Counted from the stretch's first letter, positions 15,015 to 24,080 are shown. The stretch is DNA of 36,898 nucleotides from an uncultured Synergistales bacterium (GCA_905233645.1 CAJODZ010000011.1:1-36898); one strand, 5' to 3'. Program-made: numbers and translations. Notes: generated by a model from the letters alone, not told the origin.

Positions 15015-17429
15015 TTAGTGCTTTTTCTTGATAGCAAAACTTGTGAGCAACAGTCCGAATAATGCAATGCTTGAAAAACCGCCGTTACAACCGCCGCTGC
15101 TTGAGCCAGGCCCTGTCGCAGGTTGTATCTCTCCACCTGTTGAACCACTTGTTGCAATCGTAACGTCCATCGAAAGATTTTCGCCGTTTTCACCCTCAAG
15201 ACCAACATCGTAGTAATAAATTACTTTATCGGGCTTGGTCGCAAATGTTGCTGAATTTGAACCGGCTGTGTACGTTGTCGTTATCAGGTTGTTATTCTTG
15301 TAACCTTGAACTTTCAAAATTTTTGAAGCGTCAGCAATTTGAGTGTCATAATCTGCAATACCTGAATTATTAGTGAAAACAGTTAAATCAATCGATCTAC
15401 TGCTAGACCAAGTAATGCTGTGTGTCTGACCACGAAATGCTACTTCTTCAAGGGTTGAAATTCCGCCAAGGTCAAGTGTTCCGAGAGCGTTAAAATCACA
15501 AAGTAAAATTTTAATCACAGTATTAGCCGGAAGAACGATTAAACTAATTCTATTACTCGTGCAGCTTAACTCTTCAATATTCGGGCATTCAGCAAGGTTT
15601 AATTCAGTTAAAGAGTTATCAGTACATACAAGTTTTGTTAATGCTGTGCAACCGTCTAAAATCAACGTTGTAATATCGCCTGCTGAACAATCGACCGTTA
15701 CTAAATTAGAGCAACCGCTTAAATCTAACGTCTTGATATTTGTATTGTATGCGTTAAACGTTGTTAAAGATGTGCAATTCTGAATAACTACCTCAGTAAT
15801 TAGAGTATTGCCACTTAAATCACCTGAAACAAGATTTTCGCAATCTTCAAATTCTAAGCTTGTAAGCCCTGTAAATCTTGCAACGTCATTGAGATTTGTT
15901 AAATTAGCGTCGCCAACAATCCGCAACATCTGAACTGCAGCAATCTCTTCATCTGTAGCATTAGCAAGATAATCAGATAAGCTGTTTATTACGAGATTTT
16001 CAACAATATCACCACCGCCGCCGCTTGTTATCGTAATTGTTACTGTCGCATTGGCTGAAGCGGTTATGCTGTCTTTCGTAACTGTAACGCTGACCGGTAC
16101 ATAGTAAGTTCCAGCAACAGCCGAAGTATTAACACTTAAAACTCCGCTTTCACTGAATGATATTCCGTAATCTGAAAGGTCGTTGCTTGCTGTATTCCAT
16201 GTTGCTGAGTATTCGCTGTCGCCAAGCTCTAAAGTTTCACCCAAAATATTAAGGCCGGTTACCGTTGCATTTAACGTTAAGCTGCCGCCTGTACTTGAGT
16301 TTACGTCTAATGTGCCGTCATCAACAATAACGTCGAGCGATTTAATAGTAACGGGTTGAATTGAAATGCTCACAACATGTGATGCGTAACTATAAATTGT
16401 AGGAGTGTCGCCTGTGATTGTGATATTAGCCGTTAACGTTACAGCTGTAGCAGCAAATGATTTCGTAGGAGTTCCAGCAATAGTGAATACGTGATTATAT
16501 GTCGCTGTACCGTCTGTAAATGTCTCAGTCGTTTTAATATCACCTGAAATTTTAAAACCGTCCGGCAAACCTTCAACGTCCATTGAATAAGAATACGTAT
16601 CGTAATCAGCAACGTTAATCGTAATTACTGTATCAACACTTACTAATTCAGAGAACGGAACATTAACAATGCCAGCTAAATCTGTTGACGCAGTCTCAAT
16701 ATCAACATCAACAAGAGCCGCGTAATCCGTATCAGAAGTCGTGTCATCGTTTACTCCATGATAAATCGTATGTGCGCGTGATTTAGTTGTTGACGGGTTA
16801 GAAACTGTGCGTTTGCCGTTTGTTGTGCTGCCGTCGGTTGAAAGCTCATTCGTCGCAAAACCGCTACCGTTTACAGTGAACGTAATCGCCGTCGAACCTG
16901 TACCAACTTCGTTCGTTGCTGTGATTGTGTATTCGGTTGAACCATTAGCAAGGCTATACGGAACAGTACCACTAAGTGTATAAACTCCGTTCGTTCCAGC
17001 ATTAAGGCTTAACCATGACGATGACGGACTGATTTCGCAATTCGTGATATTTTCGCCTTTATCAACCGTTATCGTAATCGTAGTGCTTTCGCCTTTCTTA
17101 AGAGCTACACTGTTTGAACTTGCGCTTATTTCGGGTTTTACGTTATTTACCGTTACAGTTATCTTGTTATCAGCTGAAGCCGTAACCTCATCGTGAGTAA
17201 CAACAACATGTACAGGTACATAATAAGTTCCAACCGCCGCTGAAGTCTCAACAGTTAAGACACCGCTCTCACTTAATGACATTCCGTAATTTGTTAAATC
17301 AGTGCTTGCTGTACTCCATGTTGACGAATATTCGCTACTGTCAATCGGGATAATCGTATCAACATTCGTTAAAGCCGTAGCAGTCGTGTTTAACGTCAAG
17401 CTTCCGCCAGTTCCAGTATCAACGCTCAA
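15015..17429 (-). CDS. C-terminal half of split surface protein (Ig-like, LRR, Synergist-CTERM)
   Basis: Reads 804 residues from a TTG with no ribosome-binding site. The same frame stays open upstream to about 17655, where it matches the missing continuation of the gene at 17597-22048, so this is the 3' part of one broken gene. Order: Ig-like segment, a full copy of the long repeat module (LKKGESTTITITVDKGENIT onward), a GGGG linker, leucine-rich repeats at about 490-700 (LTSLEFEDC, IKTLDLSGC, LTELNLAEC periods), then a Gly/Ser-rich segment with GGCN, a hydrophobic helix and KKKH at the end. That last part is the Synergist-CTERM sorting signal, which marks processing and anchoring at the cell envelope. 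Alone it lacks a signal peptide, so it would not be secreted. Confidence 0.8.
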   Translation of the reverse strand: MSVDTGTGGSLTLNTTATALTNVDTIIPIDSSEYSSTWSTASTDLTNYGMSLSESGVLTVETSAAVGTYYVPVHVVVTHDEVTASADNKITVTVNNVKPEISASSNSVALKKGESTTITITVDKGENITNCEISPSSSWLSLNAGTNGVYTLSGTVPYSLANGSTEYTITATNEVGTGSTAITFTVNGSGFATNELSTDGSTTNGKRTVSNPSTTKSRAHTIYHGVNDDTTSDTDYAALVDVDIETASTDLAGIVNVPFSELVSVDTVITINVADYDTYSYSMDVEGLPDGFKISGDIKTTETFTDGTATYNHVFTIAGTPTKSFAATAVTLTANITITGDTPTIYSYASHVVSISIQPVTIKSLDVIVDDGTLDVNSSTGGSLTLNATVTGLNILGETLELGDSEYSATWNTASNDLSDYGISFSESGVLSVNTSAVAGTYYVPVSVTVTKDSITASANATVTITITSGGGGDIVENLVINSLSDYLANATDEEIAAVQMLRIVGDANLTNLNDVARFTGLTSLEFEDCENLVSGDLSGNTLITEVVIQNCTSLTTFNAYNTNIKTLDLSGCSNLVTVDCSAGDITTLILDGCTALTKLVCTDNSLTELNLAECPNIEELSCTSNRISLIVLPANTVIKILLCDFNALGTLDLGGISTLEEVAFRGQTHSITWSSSRSIDLTVFTNNSGIADYDTQIADASKILKVQGYKNNNLITTTYTAGSNSATFATKPDKVIYYYDVGLEGENGENLSMDVTIATSGSTGGEIQPATGPGSSSGGCNGGFSSIALFGLLLTSFAIKKKH

Positions 17430-19271
17430 AACATCATCAGGAATAACAACGTCAAGAGATTTTATACCAACAGGCTGAATTGAAATACTTACAACATGAG
17501 CAGCATAACTATAAATAATCGGTGTGTCGCCTGTAATCGTAATAGTTGCCGTGAGCGTTACCGCTGTTTCATCAACTGAAGTCGTAGGAGTTCCGGCTAT
17601 TGTGAATACGTGATTATATGTTCCGTCGCTGTCTTCGAGAGATTTAGTCGTAAATACGTGTCGTAATCAGCAACGTTAATTTCAAATTCAGTATCAACGC
17701 TCACAGTTTCAGAGAATGGAACACTAACGATACCGCTCAAATCATTTGACGTAGTCTCAATATCAACATTCACGAACGCCGCATAATCTTCATCACTGGT
17801 TATATCGTCGTTTACACCGTGATAAATCGTTCTAGCGCGCGTCTTATTTGCCGTCGGGTTTGAAATATCACGTGAGCCTATTGTCGTAGTGCCGTCAGTT
17901 GAAAGTTCAGTTGTTGCAAATCCGCTGCCATTAACGATTATTGCAACGCTTGCAGTTCCAGAGCCTTTTTCGTTTTCAGCTTTGACTGTGTAAGTGTAAG
18001 TGTCATTCGCTAAAGTGTAAGGAACAGTACCAGCCAATTTATAAACTTCACCGTCCGTAACTGCTGATAACTTTAACCAACTTGCAACAGGGCTGAAATC
18101 ACAAGACGTAATATTTTTGCCCTTGTCAACGCTGATTGTGATTGAAACGCTTTCACCCTTTTTAACATTTACACTGCTTTCACTAACGCTTAATTCGGGT
18201 TTTACGTTGTTGACTGTTACAGTGACTGTATTGTCTGCTGAAGTGTTAATGCTATCGCGCGAAACAACAACATGAACAGGTACATAATAAGTTCCGACAT
18301 CTGCCGAAGGATAAACACTTAAAACGCCGTCTTCAGTAATTGACATTCCGTAATTTGAAAGGTCTGCGCTCTTTGTACTCCATGTTGATGAATATTCGCC
18401 AGCTCCAATTTTTGACGTTGTGCCTAAATTGCTAAGGCCGGTTACTGTCGTACTCAAAGTTAATGACTTCGTTTCGCCTAAATCAAGACTTAATACAGAG
18501 TCGTCAATTTTCGCGTCGAGTGAAATCATCGTTACGGGATGAATTGAAATACTTACAACGTGAGCAGCGTAGCTATAAATTTCCGGTGTGTCGCCAGTAA
18601 TTGTAATATTGGCCGTCAACGTTACAGCTGTTTCGTCAACTGAAGTCGTCGGAGTTCCAGCTATGGCGAATGCGTGATTATAAGTTGCTTGACCGTCCGT
18701 TATTGTCTTGGTCGTCTTGATATCACCTGAAATATACAAACCCTCCGGTAATCCTTCAACGTCCATTGAGTATGAATAATTCGTGTAATCTGCAACGTTA
18801 ATCTTAACTACCGCGTCAACACTAACTTTTTCGCTGAACGGAACGCTGACTATGCCCGTGTAATCCCTTGAAGCAGTCTCAATATCAACACTTACTAAAG
18901 CCGCGTAATTCGTATCAGTGTTTGTACCGTTAGTCGTACCGTGATAAATAGTTTGCGTGCGCGTCTTATTCGTCGTCGGGTTAGTAATTGTGCGCGTGCC
19001 TGTTGTTTGATTGCCGTCGCTTGAGAGTTCGTCGGACTTAAAACTGCTACCGCTGATATTTACAGTAACTTTCGTATCTCCTGTACCGGCAGCGTTCATT
19101 GCAGTGATTGTATAAGTCGTTGAGCCTTTACTCGCATTATACGGTACAGTTCCGCTCAAAGTGTACACACCGGTGCTCGCCTCTCCTGAAAGATTAAGCC
19201 ATGAACTTGCAGGTGTAATATCGCGCGAAGTTATGTTTTTACCCTTCGTAGCTGTAATTTTAAAATTGACG
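16025..19271 (-). repeat. Three copies of a 374-codon Ig-like module
   Basis: Landmark GCTTTCGCC-type sequence (the KKGES codons) occurs at 19271, 18149 and 17085 (top-strand positions). The first interval is 1122 bp (374 codons). The second is 1064 bp, exactly 58 bp less. Copy 3 runs to about 16025, where it changes into a Gly linker and leucine-rich repeats. Each module has a KKGES...GKNIT...SWL Ig-like part, a linker with TxYHG, then NVADY, MDVEGLP and HVVSISI segments. Confidence 0.85.
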
Positions 19272-22048
19272 CTTTCGCCCTTCTTAACATTTACGCTGGT
19301 TTTATCGGCACTCAATACAGGAAGTCCCTTATCAACAGTGAGAGCTACAGCTTTTGTACCATAACCGCTCAGTGTACTCGATTGCGCGTCTGCTCTAATT
19401 GTTATGCTGTAATCTCCTGTAGAGGCTGAACTGCTAACGCTCAATTTTCCGGTCTGGTCAATGCTTACGCCAGCGATTACAGGGGTCATACTCCAAGTTA
19501 AAGAATAGTCGTCTGCCGTGAGAGCCTCTCTATATACGCCGTAATCAACACCAGCACTAGCCGTAAAAGTCGTACTCTCATTAACGCCTAACTCTACTTT
19601 TTCAGCACCGCTCACAGCAACTCCGAGACTGGACGCATTTTCGACTGAGCCGATGCTTGTCGTGCTGTTACGTGTATTGCCGATTTGGTCAGTGTTTGAC
19701 ATTGTGCTTGTCTTTGTGATTTTCTTGGAAAGTCCAGACAGCGCGCTATTCTTCTCAAGCAAATATACCGTGTGATTTACGCCGTCAATCGTTACTGAAG
19801 ATTTTACAGGCTTCCAAGTACTTGCAACAGTAACGCCCGTGTAACCGTCTAACGCATTCTCTGTTATCGCACAGTCCGTTAAATCGCTCGTTGTAAGGCC
19901 ATATAAAAGACGGTCTGCGCTCTCATTCCAGATTAAATTATTCGCAACGGTGAGAGAGTTCTTGTTCGCATCGCTGTCAGCAACGTATAACTCGTAACCT
20001 TGCGTTTTAACGTCATTACTAACGATGTCGCAATTTATAATGCTGGTTTTTGCCGTCGTACTGTTGTCAATAACATATACCGCATTGCTGTTATCGTTAT
20101 TTGTTGACACGTTACCGGTTATCGTACAGTTTTCTACTTTTGTTGTGGCGTTGTCTCTTGCTATAAGCCAGTAACCGCTGCCGACGTTTGACGTACCTTC
20201 AACGGTGTTATTGGCAATATTACAACCTGAAATAGTCGTTATAGCGGTGTCGCGTGTATGAGAATGAATACCTCCGCCATTTCCGCCTGCTGTTGAGTTG
20301 CCACTGATATTGCAATTTTCGATGGTCGCCTTCGAACTGCCCCTAGCACCGATTACAATTCCGCCTCCATGAGCATACGACGTATTATTTATAATATTAC
20401 AATTTGTAGCTGAGAATACGTTAGTATCAGCTAAGAAAATCGCAACGCCACCGGCTATATCGCTATCATTATTTGTTGAAAAAGTCGACGCATTGCCCGT
20501 AATATTACAGTTGGTTATGGTTACATCGTCATATATTGAAAATATACCGCCTGCGCCTTTGTAACCCCAATAACCGGCACGGAAATCAGAATAATCATAA
20601 GATGAGCTAGAATTATTGGTAATCTTGCTATTTGTAACTTTTAGGGAGTTTCCATGAGTAAAAATACCGCCAGCATAGAGACCAGTGTTATTTTTAATAT
20701 CACAGCTTGCGATTTCGATAGTATTAGTATTATAAACACCTGTGCTTCCGTTGTTGGAAATAAGACACTCCGTTACTGTAGCAGAGCCGCTGTTAGAAAT
20801 ACCGTAACTCAAGTTATTGCTAATATCGCAACTCGTCATTCTAAGACGACCACTGCTGGTAATACCAGTTTGCGAATTTCCGGTAATTACACAATCAGTA
20901 ACCGTCGTAATTGTTGAGCTGTTATCGATGTAAATACCTTCATTCAAGTTCCCGGTGATATTAGAATTTTCAATTCTGGCTACCGATACACCATATCTAG
21001 TATAAATACCGTTGCTGGAGTTATTTTTAATATCGCTACCAGTTATGCGTATTGTACCGCCCCAATCAAAGTTAACGCCGTTGCCCTGATTACTTAAAAT
21101 CGTGCAATTCGTGATAACTGCTGTAGCACTCGTGTTATGGAAATAAAAACCGTCGCTAGCATTGTTTGAAATATCAGAACTGCTTATGACATGTGTAGCA
21201 CTTGAAGCAGTATGGATACCACCTCCGCCACTACCAGTGTTATTTGTAATGGTACTGTTTGTTATTGTAGGAGCTACACTCTCCCCGAAATAAATACTTC
21301 CATCACCAGTTTGTGCAGAGTTACCAGTAATCGTACACCCGTCAATTTTAGCAGTCGTACTTGTACCTGTTATAAAAATTCCGCCAGCATAATTTGAAGA
21401 GTTATTTGTGATAGTGCTATTAGTGATTGTTATATTAGTATTACCGGCATAAATAGCACCACCTCTACCCTGAGCAGCCGAATTACCTTTCAGCGTACAG
21501 TTAGCTATTGTTACATTTGTGCTTCCGTCGCCAACGATGTAAACTCCGCCGCCGTTATATGCGTAATTAGTATACGTAGCTAAACCGTTTTGAATTGTTA
21601 AGCCGTCAATCGTCGCATCGGTCGTAATATAAAACACACGATAAAGGCTAAGACCGCTATCACCGTCAAAAATCGTCTCGTTGTTAGCGATATCTCTGCT
21701 TACGGCCGCGCTCGCATTCCCCGAAAATCCGCCGTAAATATTTACACTCGTGTCGATTTTTATTCCAGAGTTCATTTTGTAAGTTCCGGCCTTGAAATAA
21801 AAATTATCGTCCGCAGACAAAGCCGTGTTAGTCTCAATATTAAAGAGGTCTTCGATAGTAAATGAACCGGCATTGCTTGTAACACTTGACCACTTACTTT
21901 GAGAATACGTGTTGCTACTATCTCGATAATACTTCAATGAGCCGCCGTCATTCGTAACGTACCACGATGCAGCATAACCAGACGAAGCCGCCCCGAATAG
22001 TACAAGCACGCACGAAATCACGATACACAAAAATTTTTTACATGACAT
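17597..22048 (-). CDS. N-terminal part of giant surface protein (beta-helix, Ig-like modules), frameshifted
   Basis: A 1483-residue exported protein. A signal peptide at 1-26 (MSCKK, hydrophobic core, GYA) is followed by a long right-handed beta-helix at about 100-770, made of short repeats such as ITNSTITNNSSNYAGGI of the Chlamydia-PMP/NosD kind, then an Ig-like segment (about 800-905) and long repeat modules from about 907. The ribosome-binding site is GGAGG 12 nt before the ATG. The reading ends abnormally after NVADYDTY with 18 unrelated residues. The matching module in copy 1 continues with SYSMDVEGLP, and that continuation resumes here in another frame. The whole gene would be about 2345 codons. 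As it stands, the product is secreted but lacks the LRR region and sorting signal. Likely role: adhesin or surface-layer-like protein. Confidence 0.85.
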   Translation of the reverse strand: MSCKKFLCIVISCVLVLFGAASSGYAASWYVTNDGGSLKYYRDSSNTYSQSKWSSVTSNAGSFTIEDLFNIETNTALSADDNFYFKAGTYKMNSGIKIDTSVNIYGGFSGNASAAVSRDIANNETIFDGDSGLSLYRVFYITTDATIDGLTIQNGLATYTNYAYNGGGVYIVGDGSTNVTIANCTLKGNSAAQGRGGAIYAGNTNITITNSTITNNSSNYAGGIFITGTSTTAKIDGCTITGNSAQTGDGSIYFGESVAPTITNSTITNNTGSGGGGIHTASSATHVISSSDISNNASDGFYFHNTSATAVITNCTILSNQGNGVNFDWGGTIRITGSDIKNNSSNGIYTRYGVSVARIENSNITGNLNEGIYIDNSSTITTVTDCVITGNSQTGITSSGRLRMTSCDISNNLSYGISNSGSATVTECLISNNGSTGVYNTNTIEIASCDIKNNTGLYAGGIFTHGNSLKVTNSKITNNSSSSYDYSDFRAGYWGYKGAGGIFSIYDDVTITNCNITGNASTFSTNNDSDIAGGVAIFLADTNVFSATNCNIINNTSYAHGGGIVIGARGSSKATIENCNISGNSTAGGNGGGIHSHTRDTAITTISGCNIANNTVEGTSNVGSGYWLIARDNATTKVENCTITGNVSTNNDNSNAVYVIDNSTTAKTSIINCDIVSNDVKTQGYELYVADSDANKNSLTVANNLIWNESADRLLYGLTTSDLTDCAITENALDGYTGVTVASTWKPVKSSVTIDGVNHTVYLLEKNSALSGLSKKITKTSTMSNTDQIGNTRNSTTSIGSVENASSLGVAVSGAEKVELGVNESTTFTASAGVDYGVYREALTADDYSLTWSMTPVIAGVSIDQTGKLSVSSSASTGDYSITIRADAQSSTLSGYGTKAVALTVDKGLPVLSADKTSVNVKKGESVNFKITATKGKNITSRDITPASSWLNLSGEASTGVYTLSGTVPYNASKGSTTYTITAMNAAGTGDTKVTVNISGSSFKSDELSSDGNQTTGTRTITNPTTNKTRTQTIYHGTTNGTNTDTNYAALVSVDIETASRDYTGIVSVPFSEKVSVDAVVKINVADYTNYSYSMDVEGLPEGLYISGDIKTTKTITDGQATYNHAFAIAGTPTTSVDETAVTLTANITITGDTPEIYSYAAHVVSISIHPVTMISLDAKIDDSVLSLDLGETKSLTLSTTVTGLSNLGTTSKIGAGEYSSTWSTKSADLSNYGMSITEDGVLSVYPSADVGTYYVPVHVVVSRDSINTSADNTVTVTVNNVKPELSVSESSVNVKKGESVSITISVDKGKNITSCDFSPVASWLKLSAVTDGEVYKLAGTVPYTLANDTYTYTVKAENEKGSGTASVAIIVNGSGFATTELSTDGTTTIGSRDISNPTANKTRARTIYHGVNDDITSDEDYAAFVNVDIETTSNDLSGIVSVPFSETVSVDTEFEINVADYDTYLRLNLSKTATEHIITYSQ

Positions 22049-22271
22049 CTAAATTAAAATCCTCCTTAAAGTTTTGAATTAAGTATTTTGTAAAACCGCT
22101 CTCACACTTTAATTCATCACCATAAGAGGCCCGAGCCGTAGCCCCATGCGCAACAACCAGCCCACCGACCGAAACCCGAATTTTTCACGGCCAAGACGAG
22201 CTGATTTATATAAATAACAAAACCAGTAAAATTACGTAGTTTTAGATTTGATTTTAGATAATATTTATGGT
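22049..22271 (-). promoter_or_regulatory. Long 5' leader of the surface-protein gene
   Basis: From the promoter at 22278-22306, transcription would start near 22271 and leave about 220 nt before the ATG. The first 70 nt are AT-rich. Positions 22200-22115 are much more GC-rich than the surroundings and contain GGGC/GCCC runs. A GTG-started frame at 22188-22117 reads 23 residues containing GCCAWGYGSG but has no ribosome-binding site. GGAGG for the main gene is at about 22061-22065. I recognise no known riboswitch. Confidence 0.5.
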
Positions 22272-22277
22272 AGTTGG

Positions 22278-22306
22278 ATTGTACGCGCCTGAATGAAGTT
22301 TGTCAA
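22278..22306 (-). promoter_or_regulatory. Strong sigma-70-type promoter of the surface-protein gene
   Basis: On the minus strand a perfect TTGACA (22306-22301) is followed, after 17 bp, by TACAAT (22283-22278). Eleven of twelve consensus bases match at the optimal spacing. Confidence 0.8.
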
Positions 22307-22323
22307 GAGCATTTTATCGTAAT

Positions 22324-22437
22324 TCATGCAATAACAGAAAATCCGTCAAATTGCTTGCCGCCGCATGACATTGACGAACTAAATATTTTTAACTCTTTTG
22401 TATAATGTAAAATCCTTAATCCAACGTTACGCAGCAC
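22324..22437 (-). CDS. Candidate small gene, 37 codons
   Basis: A GTG-started frame reads 37 residues, beginning VLRNVGLRIL, then KELKIF, and ending SCGGKQFDGFSVIA. It is preceded by AAGGAGG (14 nt before the GTG) and by an extended -10 (TGTTATAAT, 22488-22480), leaving a leader of about 36 nt, so promoter, leader, ribosome-binding site and frame fit together. I do not recognise the peptide. It ends 18 nt before the -35 of the surface-protein promoter. There is no transmembrane segment and one Cys. It could be a small protein, a leader peptide, or a decayed gene. Confidence 0.4.
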   Translation of the reverse strand: MLRNVGLRILHYTKELKIFSSSMSCGGKQFDGFSVIA

Positions 22438-22479
22438 TTGAAGAAAACAAACCTCCTTTTTAAATACCAAAACGCGCGT

Positions 22480-22488
22480 ATTATAACA
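22480..22488 (-). promoter_or_regulatory. Extended -10 promoter of the small gene
   Basis: TGTTATAAT on the minus strand: a perfect TATAAT with a TGN extension. The predicted start is near 22473, followed at 22456-22450 by the AAGGAGG ribosome-binding site. No clear -35. Confidence 0.5.
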
Positions 22489-22503
22489 TGAATAACACCC
22501 ATA

Positions 22504-22537
22504 ATAAAAAATCCCCTCAAGCCTAAGCCTGAAGGGA
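22504..22537 (-). terminator. Terminator after trpB2
   Basis: On the minus strand TCCCTTCAGG pairs with CTTGAGGGGA (10 bp, two G-U), with a 6-nt loop, followed by six T. It lies 25 nt after the trpB2 stop. Confidence 0.8.
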
Positions 22538-22562
22538 TAACGGAAATTTATTAAATGAAACG

Positions 22563-23939
22563 TTACTTGGCTACGTTAGGTATTTTAGCAAATCCTACAG
22601 CTAAATCATCATCAGTCGGGATATAATCTGTCATAGTTCCGTTATTGAACTGTTCGTATGCAAGCATATCAAAATATCCTGTTCCTGTTAAGCCGATGAT
22701 TATTGTTTTTTCTTCACCCGTCTCTTTGCATTTTAAAGCTTCATCAATCGCAACACGTATAGCGTGACTGGATTCCGGCGCCGGTAAAATTCCTTCCGTG
22801 CGTGCAAATTGTTCAGCGGCCTCAAAAACTTTAGTCTGTTCAACAGCACGAGCCTCCATGTAACCGTCATGATATAACTGCGATAAAACAGAACTCATCC
22901 CATGATAACGCAATCCACCAGCATGGTTCGGAGACGGTATAAAGTCATGGCCTAACGTGTACATTTTCGCCATGGGACAGACTTTACCGGTATCACAAAA
23001 ATCATATGCAAATTTTCCGCGCGTAAAACTTGGACAGCTGGCAGGCTCAACGGCTATAAATTTATAATCAGCTTCACCGCGTAATTTTTCACCCATGAAC
23101 GGAGCAATTAAACCGCCCAAATTTGAACCGCCTCCAGCACAACCAACGATAATATCAGGTTTAATCCCAAATTTTTCGCAAGCCTTCTTCGTTTCGAGGC
23201 CGATTATTGATTGATGTAATAAAACTTGATTTAAAACGCTCCCCAAAACATAACGATAACCTTCACTCGAAACAGCAACTTCTACAGCTTCGGAAATCGC
23301 ACAACCTAATGAGCCGGTCGTTCCTGGGTGTTCAGCGTTAATTTTGCGTCCTACGTTCGTATTCATTGACGGCGAAGGCGTAACTTCAGCTCCGTATGTA
23401 CGCATGACTTCACGTCTGAAAGGTTTTTGCTCGTACGAGACTTTGACCATAAATACTTTACAGTCAAGTTTGAAAAACGCGCAAGCCATTGAAAGAGCTG
23501 TTCCCCATTGTCCAGCGCCTGTCTCTGTCGTGACACCTTTTAGCCCTTGTTTTTTGGCGTAATAAGCTTGAGCAATGGCCGAATTTAATTTATGTGAGCC
23601 GGAAGTGTTATTGCCCTCGAATTTATAAAAAATATGTGCTGGCGTGTCTAAAGCTTTCTCAAGGAATACAGCATGGGTTAACGGCGACGGCCTGTACATT
23701 TTATAAAAATTCAAAATCTCTTCAGGAATTTCAATATAGCGAGTGTCGTTATCTAATTCCTGTTTAATAAGCTCGTCACAAAAAATAGGTTGCATTTCCT
23801 CAAATTTAAGCGGTTGTAAAGTTGCTGGATGAATTAACGGAGCGGGCTTATTTTTCATATCGGCTCTTACGTTATACCAAGTTGAAGGCATCTCGCTTTC
23901 ATCAAGATAAAGTTTGTAAGGCAGATTTTTTAATTCCAT
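22563..23939 (-). CDS. trpB: TrpB2-type tryptophan synthase beta-like enzyme
   Basis: A 458-residue PLP enzyme of the TrpB2 subfamily, which condenses indole and serine to tryptophan. The PLP lysine is Lys117 in NTSGSHKLNSA; the family also shows GAGQWGTALS, the phosphate-binding GCAGGGSN near 270, and PAPESSHA near the end. The extended N-terminus (about 80 residues before RPSPLTHA) and lack of the TrpA-contacting loop features separate it from TrpB1. No trpA or other trp gene is in the window, which is usual for TrpB2, thought to salvage free indole. A TATAAT (23984-23979) lies upstream, and the ribosome-binding site is weak (AAGTGA). It is a single-gene unit ending in a terminator. Confidence 0.92.
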   Translation of the reverse strand: MELKNLPYKLYLDESEMPSTWYNVRADMKNKPAPLIHPATLQPLKFEEMQPIFCDELIKQELDNDTRYIEIPEEILNFYKMYRPSPLTHAVFLEKALDTPAHIFYKFEGNNTSGSHKLNSAIAQAYYAKKQGLKGVTTETGAGQWGTALSMACAFFKLDCKVFMVKVSYEQKPFRREVMRTYGAEVTPSPSMNTNVGRKINAEHPGTTGSLGCAISEAVEVAVSSEGYRYVLGSVLNQVLLHQSIIGLETKKACEKFGIKPDIIVGCAGGGSNLGGLIAPFMGEKLRGEADYKFIAVEPASCPSFTRGKFAYDFCDTGKVCPMAKMYTLGHDFIPSPNHAGGLRYHGMSSVLSQLYHDGYMEARAVEQTKVFEAAEQFARTEGILPAPESSHAIRVAIDEALKCKETGEEKTIIIGLTGTGYFDMLAYEQFNNGTMTDYIPTDDDLAVGFAKIPNVAK

Positions 23940-24021
23940 GATAAAAAATTCACTTCGCTTTTAATTTAAGATTGGAAAATTATAATACAAATCTTTTTCA
24001 CGGGGATAGCCATAACGTTTT

Positions 24022-24080
24022 TGATATAATTTTTAAAATTTAAATAGTCCTTTGAAATTTTAAGAGGGACTATTTTTTTG
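24022..24080 (+). other. Promoter-like element followed directly by a strong hairpin terminator
   Basis: TGATATAAT (24022-24030), an extended -10, is followed 12 nt later by AATAGTCCTTT (24043-24053) pairing with GAGGGACTATT (24064-24074), an 11-bp stem with U-tail TTTTT. A transcript would be only about 40 nt. No downstream plus-strand gene is credible: the frame at 24078-24281 is AT-driven, Lys/Leu/Phe-rich and begins in the T-tract. The hairpin could equally be a backup terminator for minus-strand transcripts from the TRAP operon. The remaining bases of the 346-nt gap 23940-24285 show only the terminator at 24206-24235. Confidence 0.4.
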
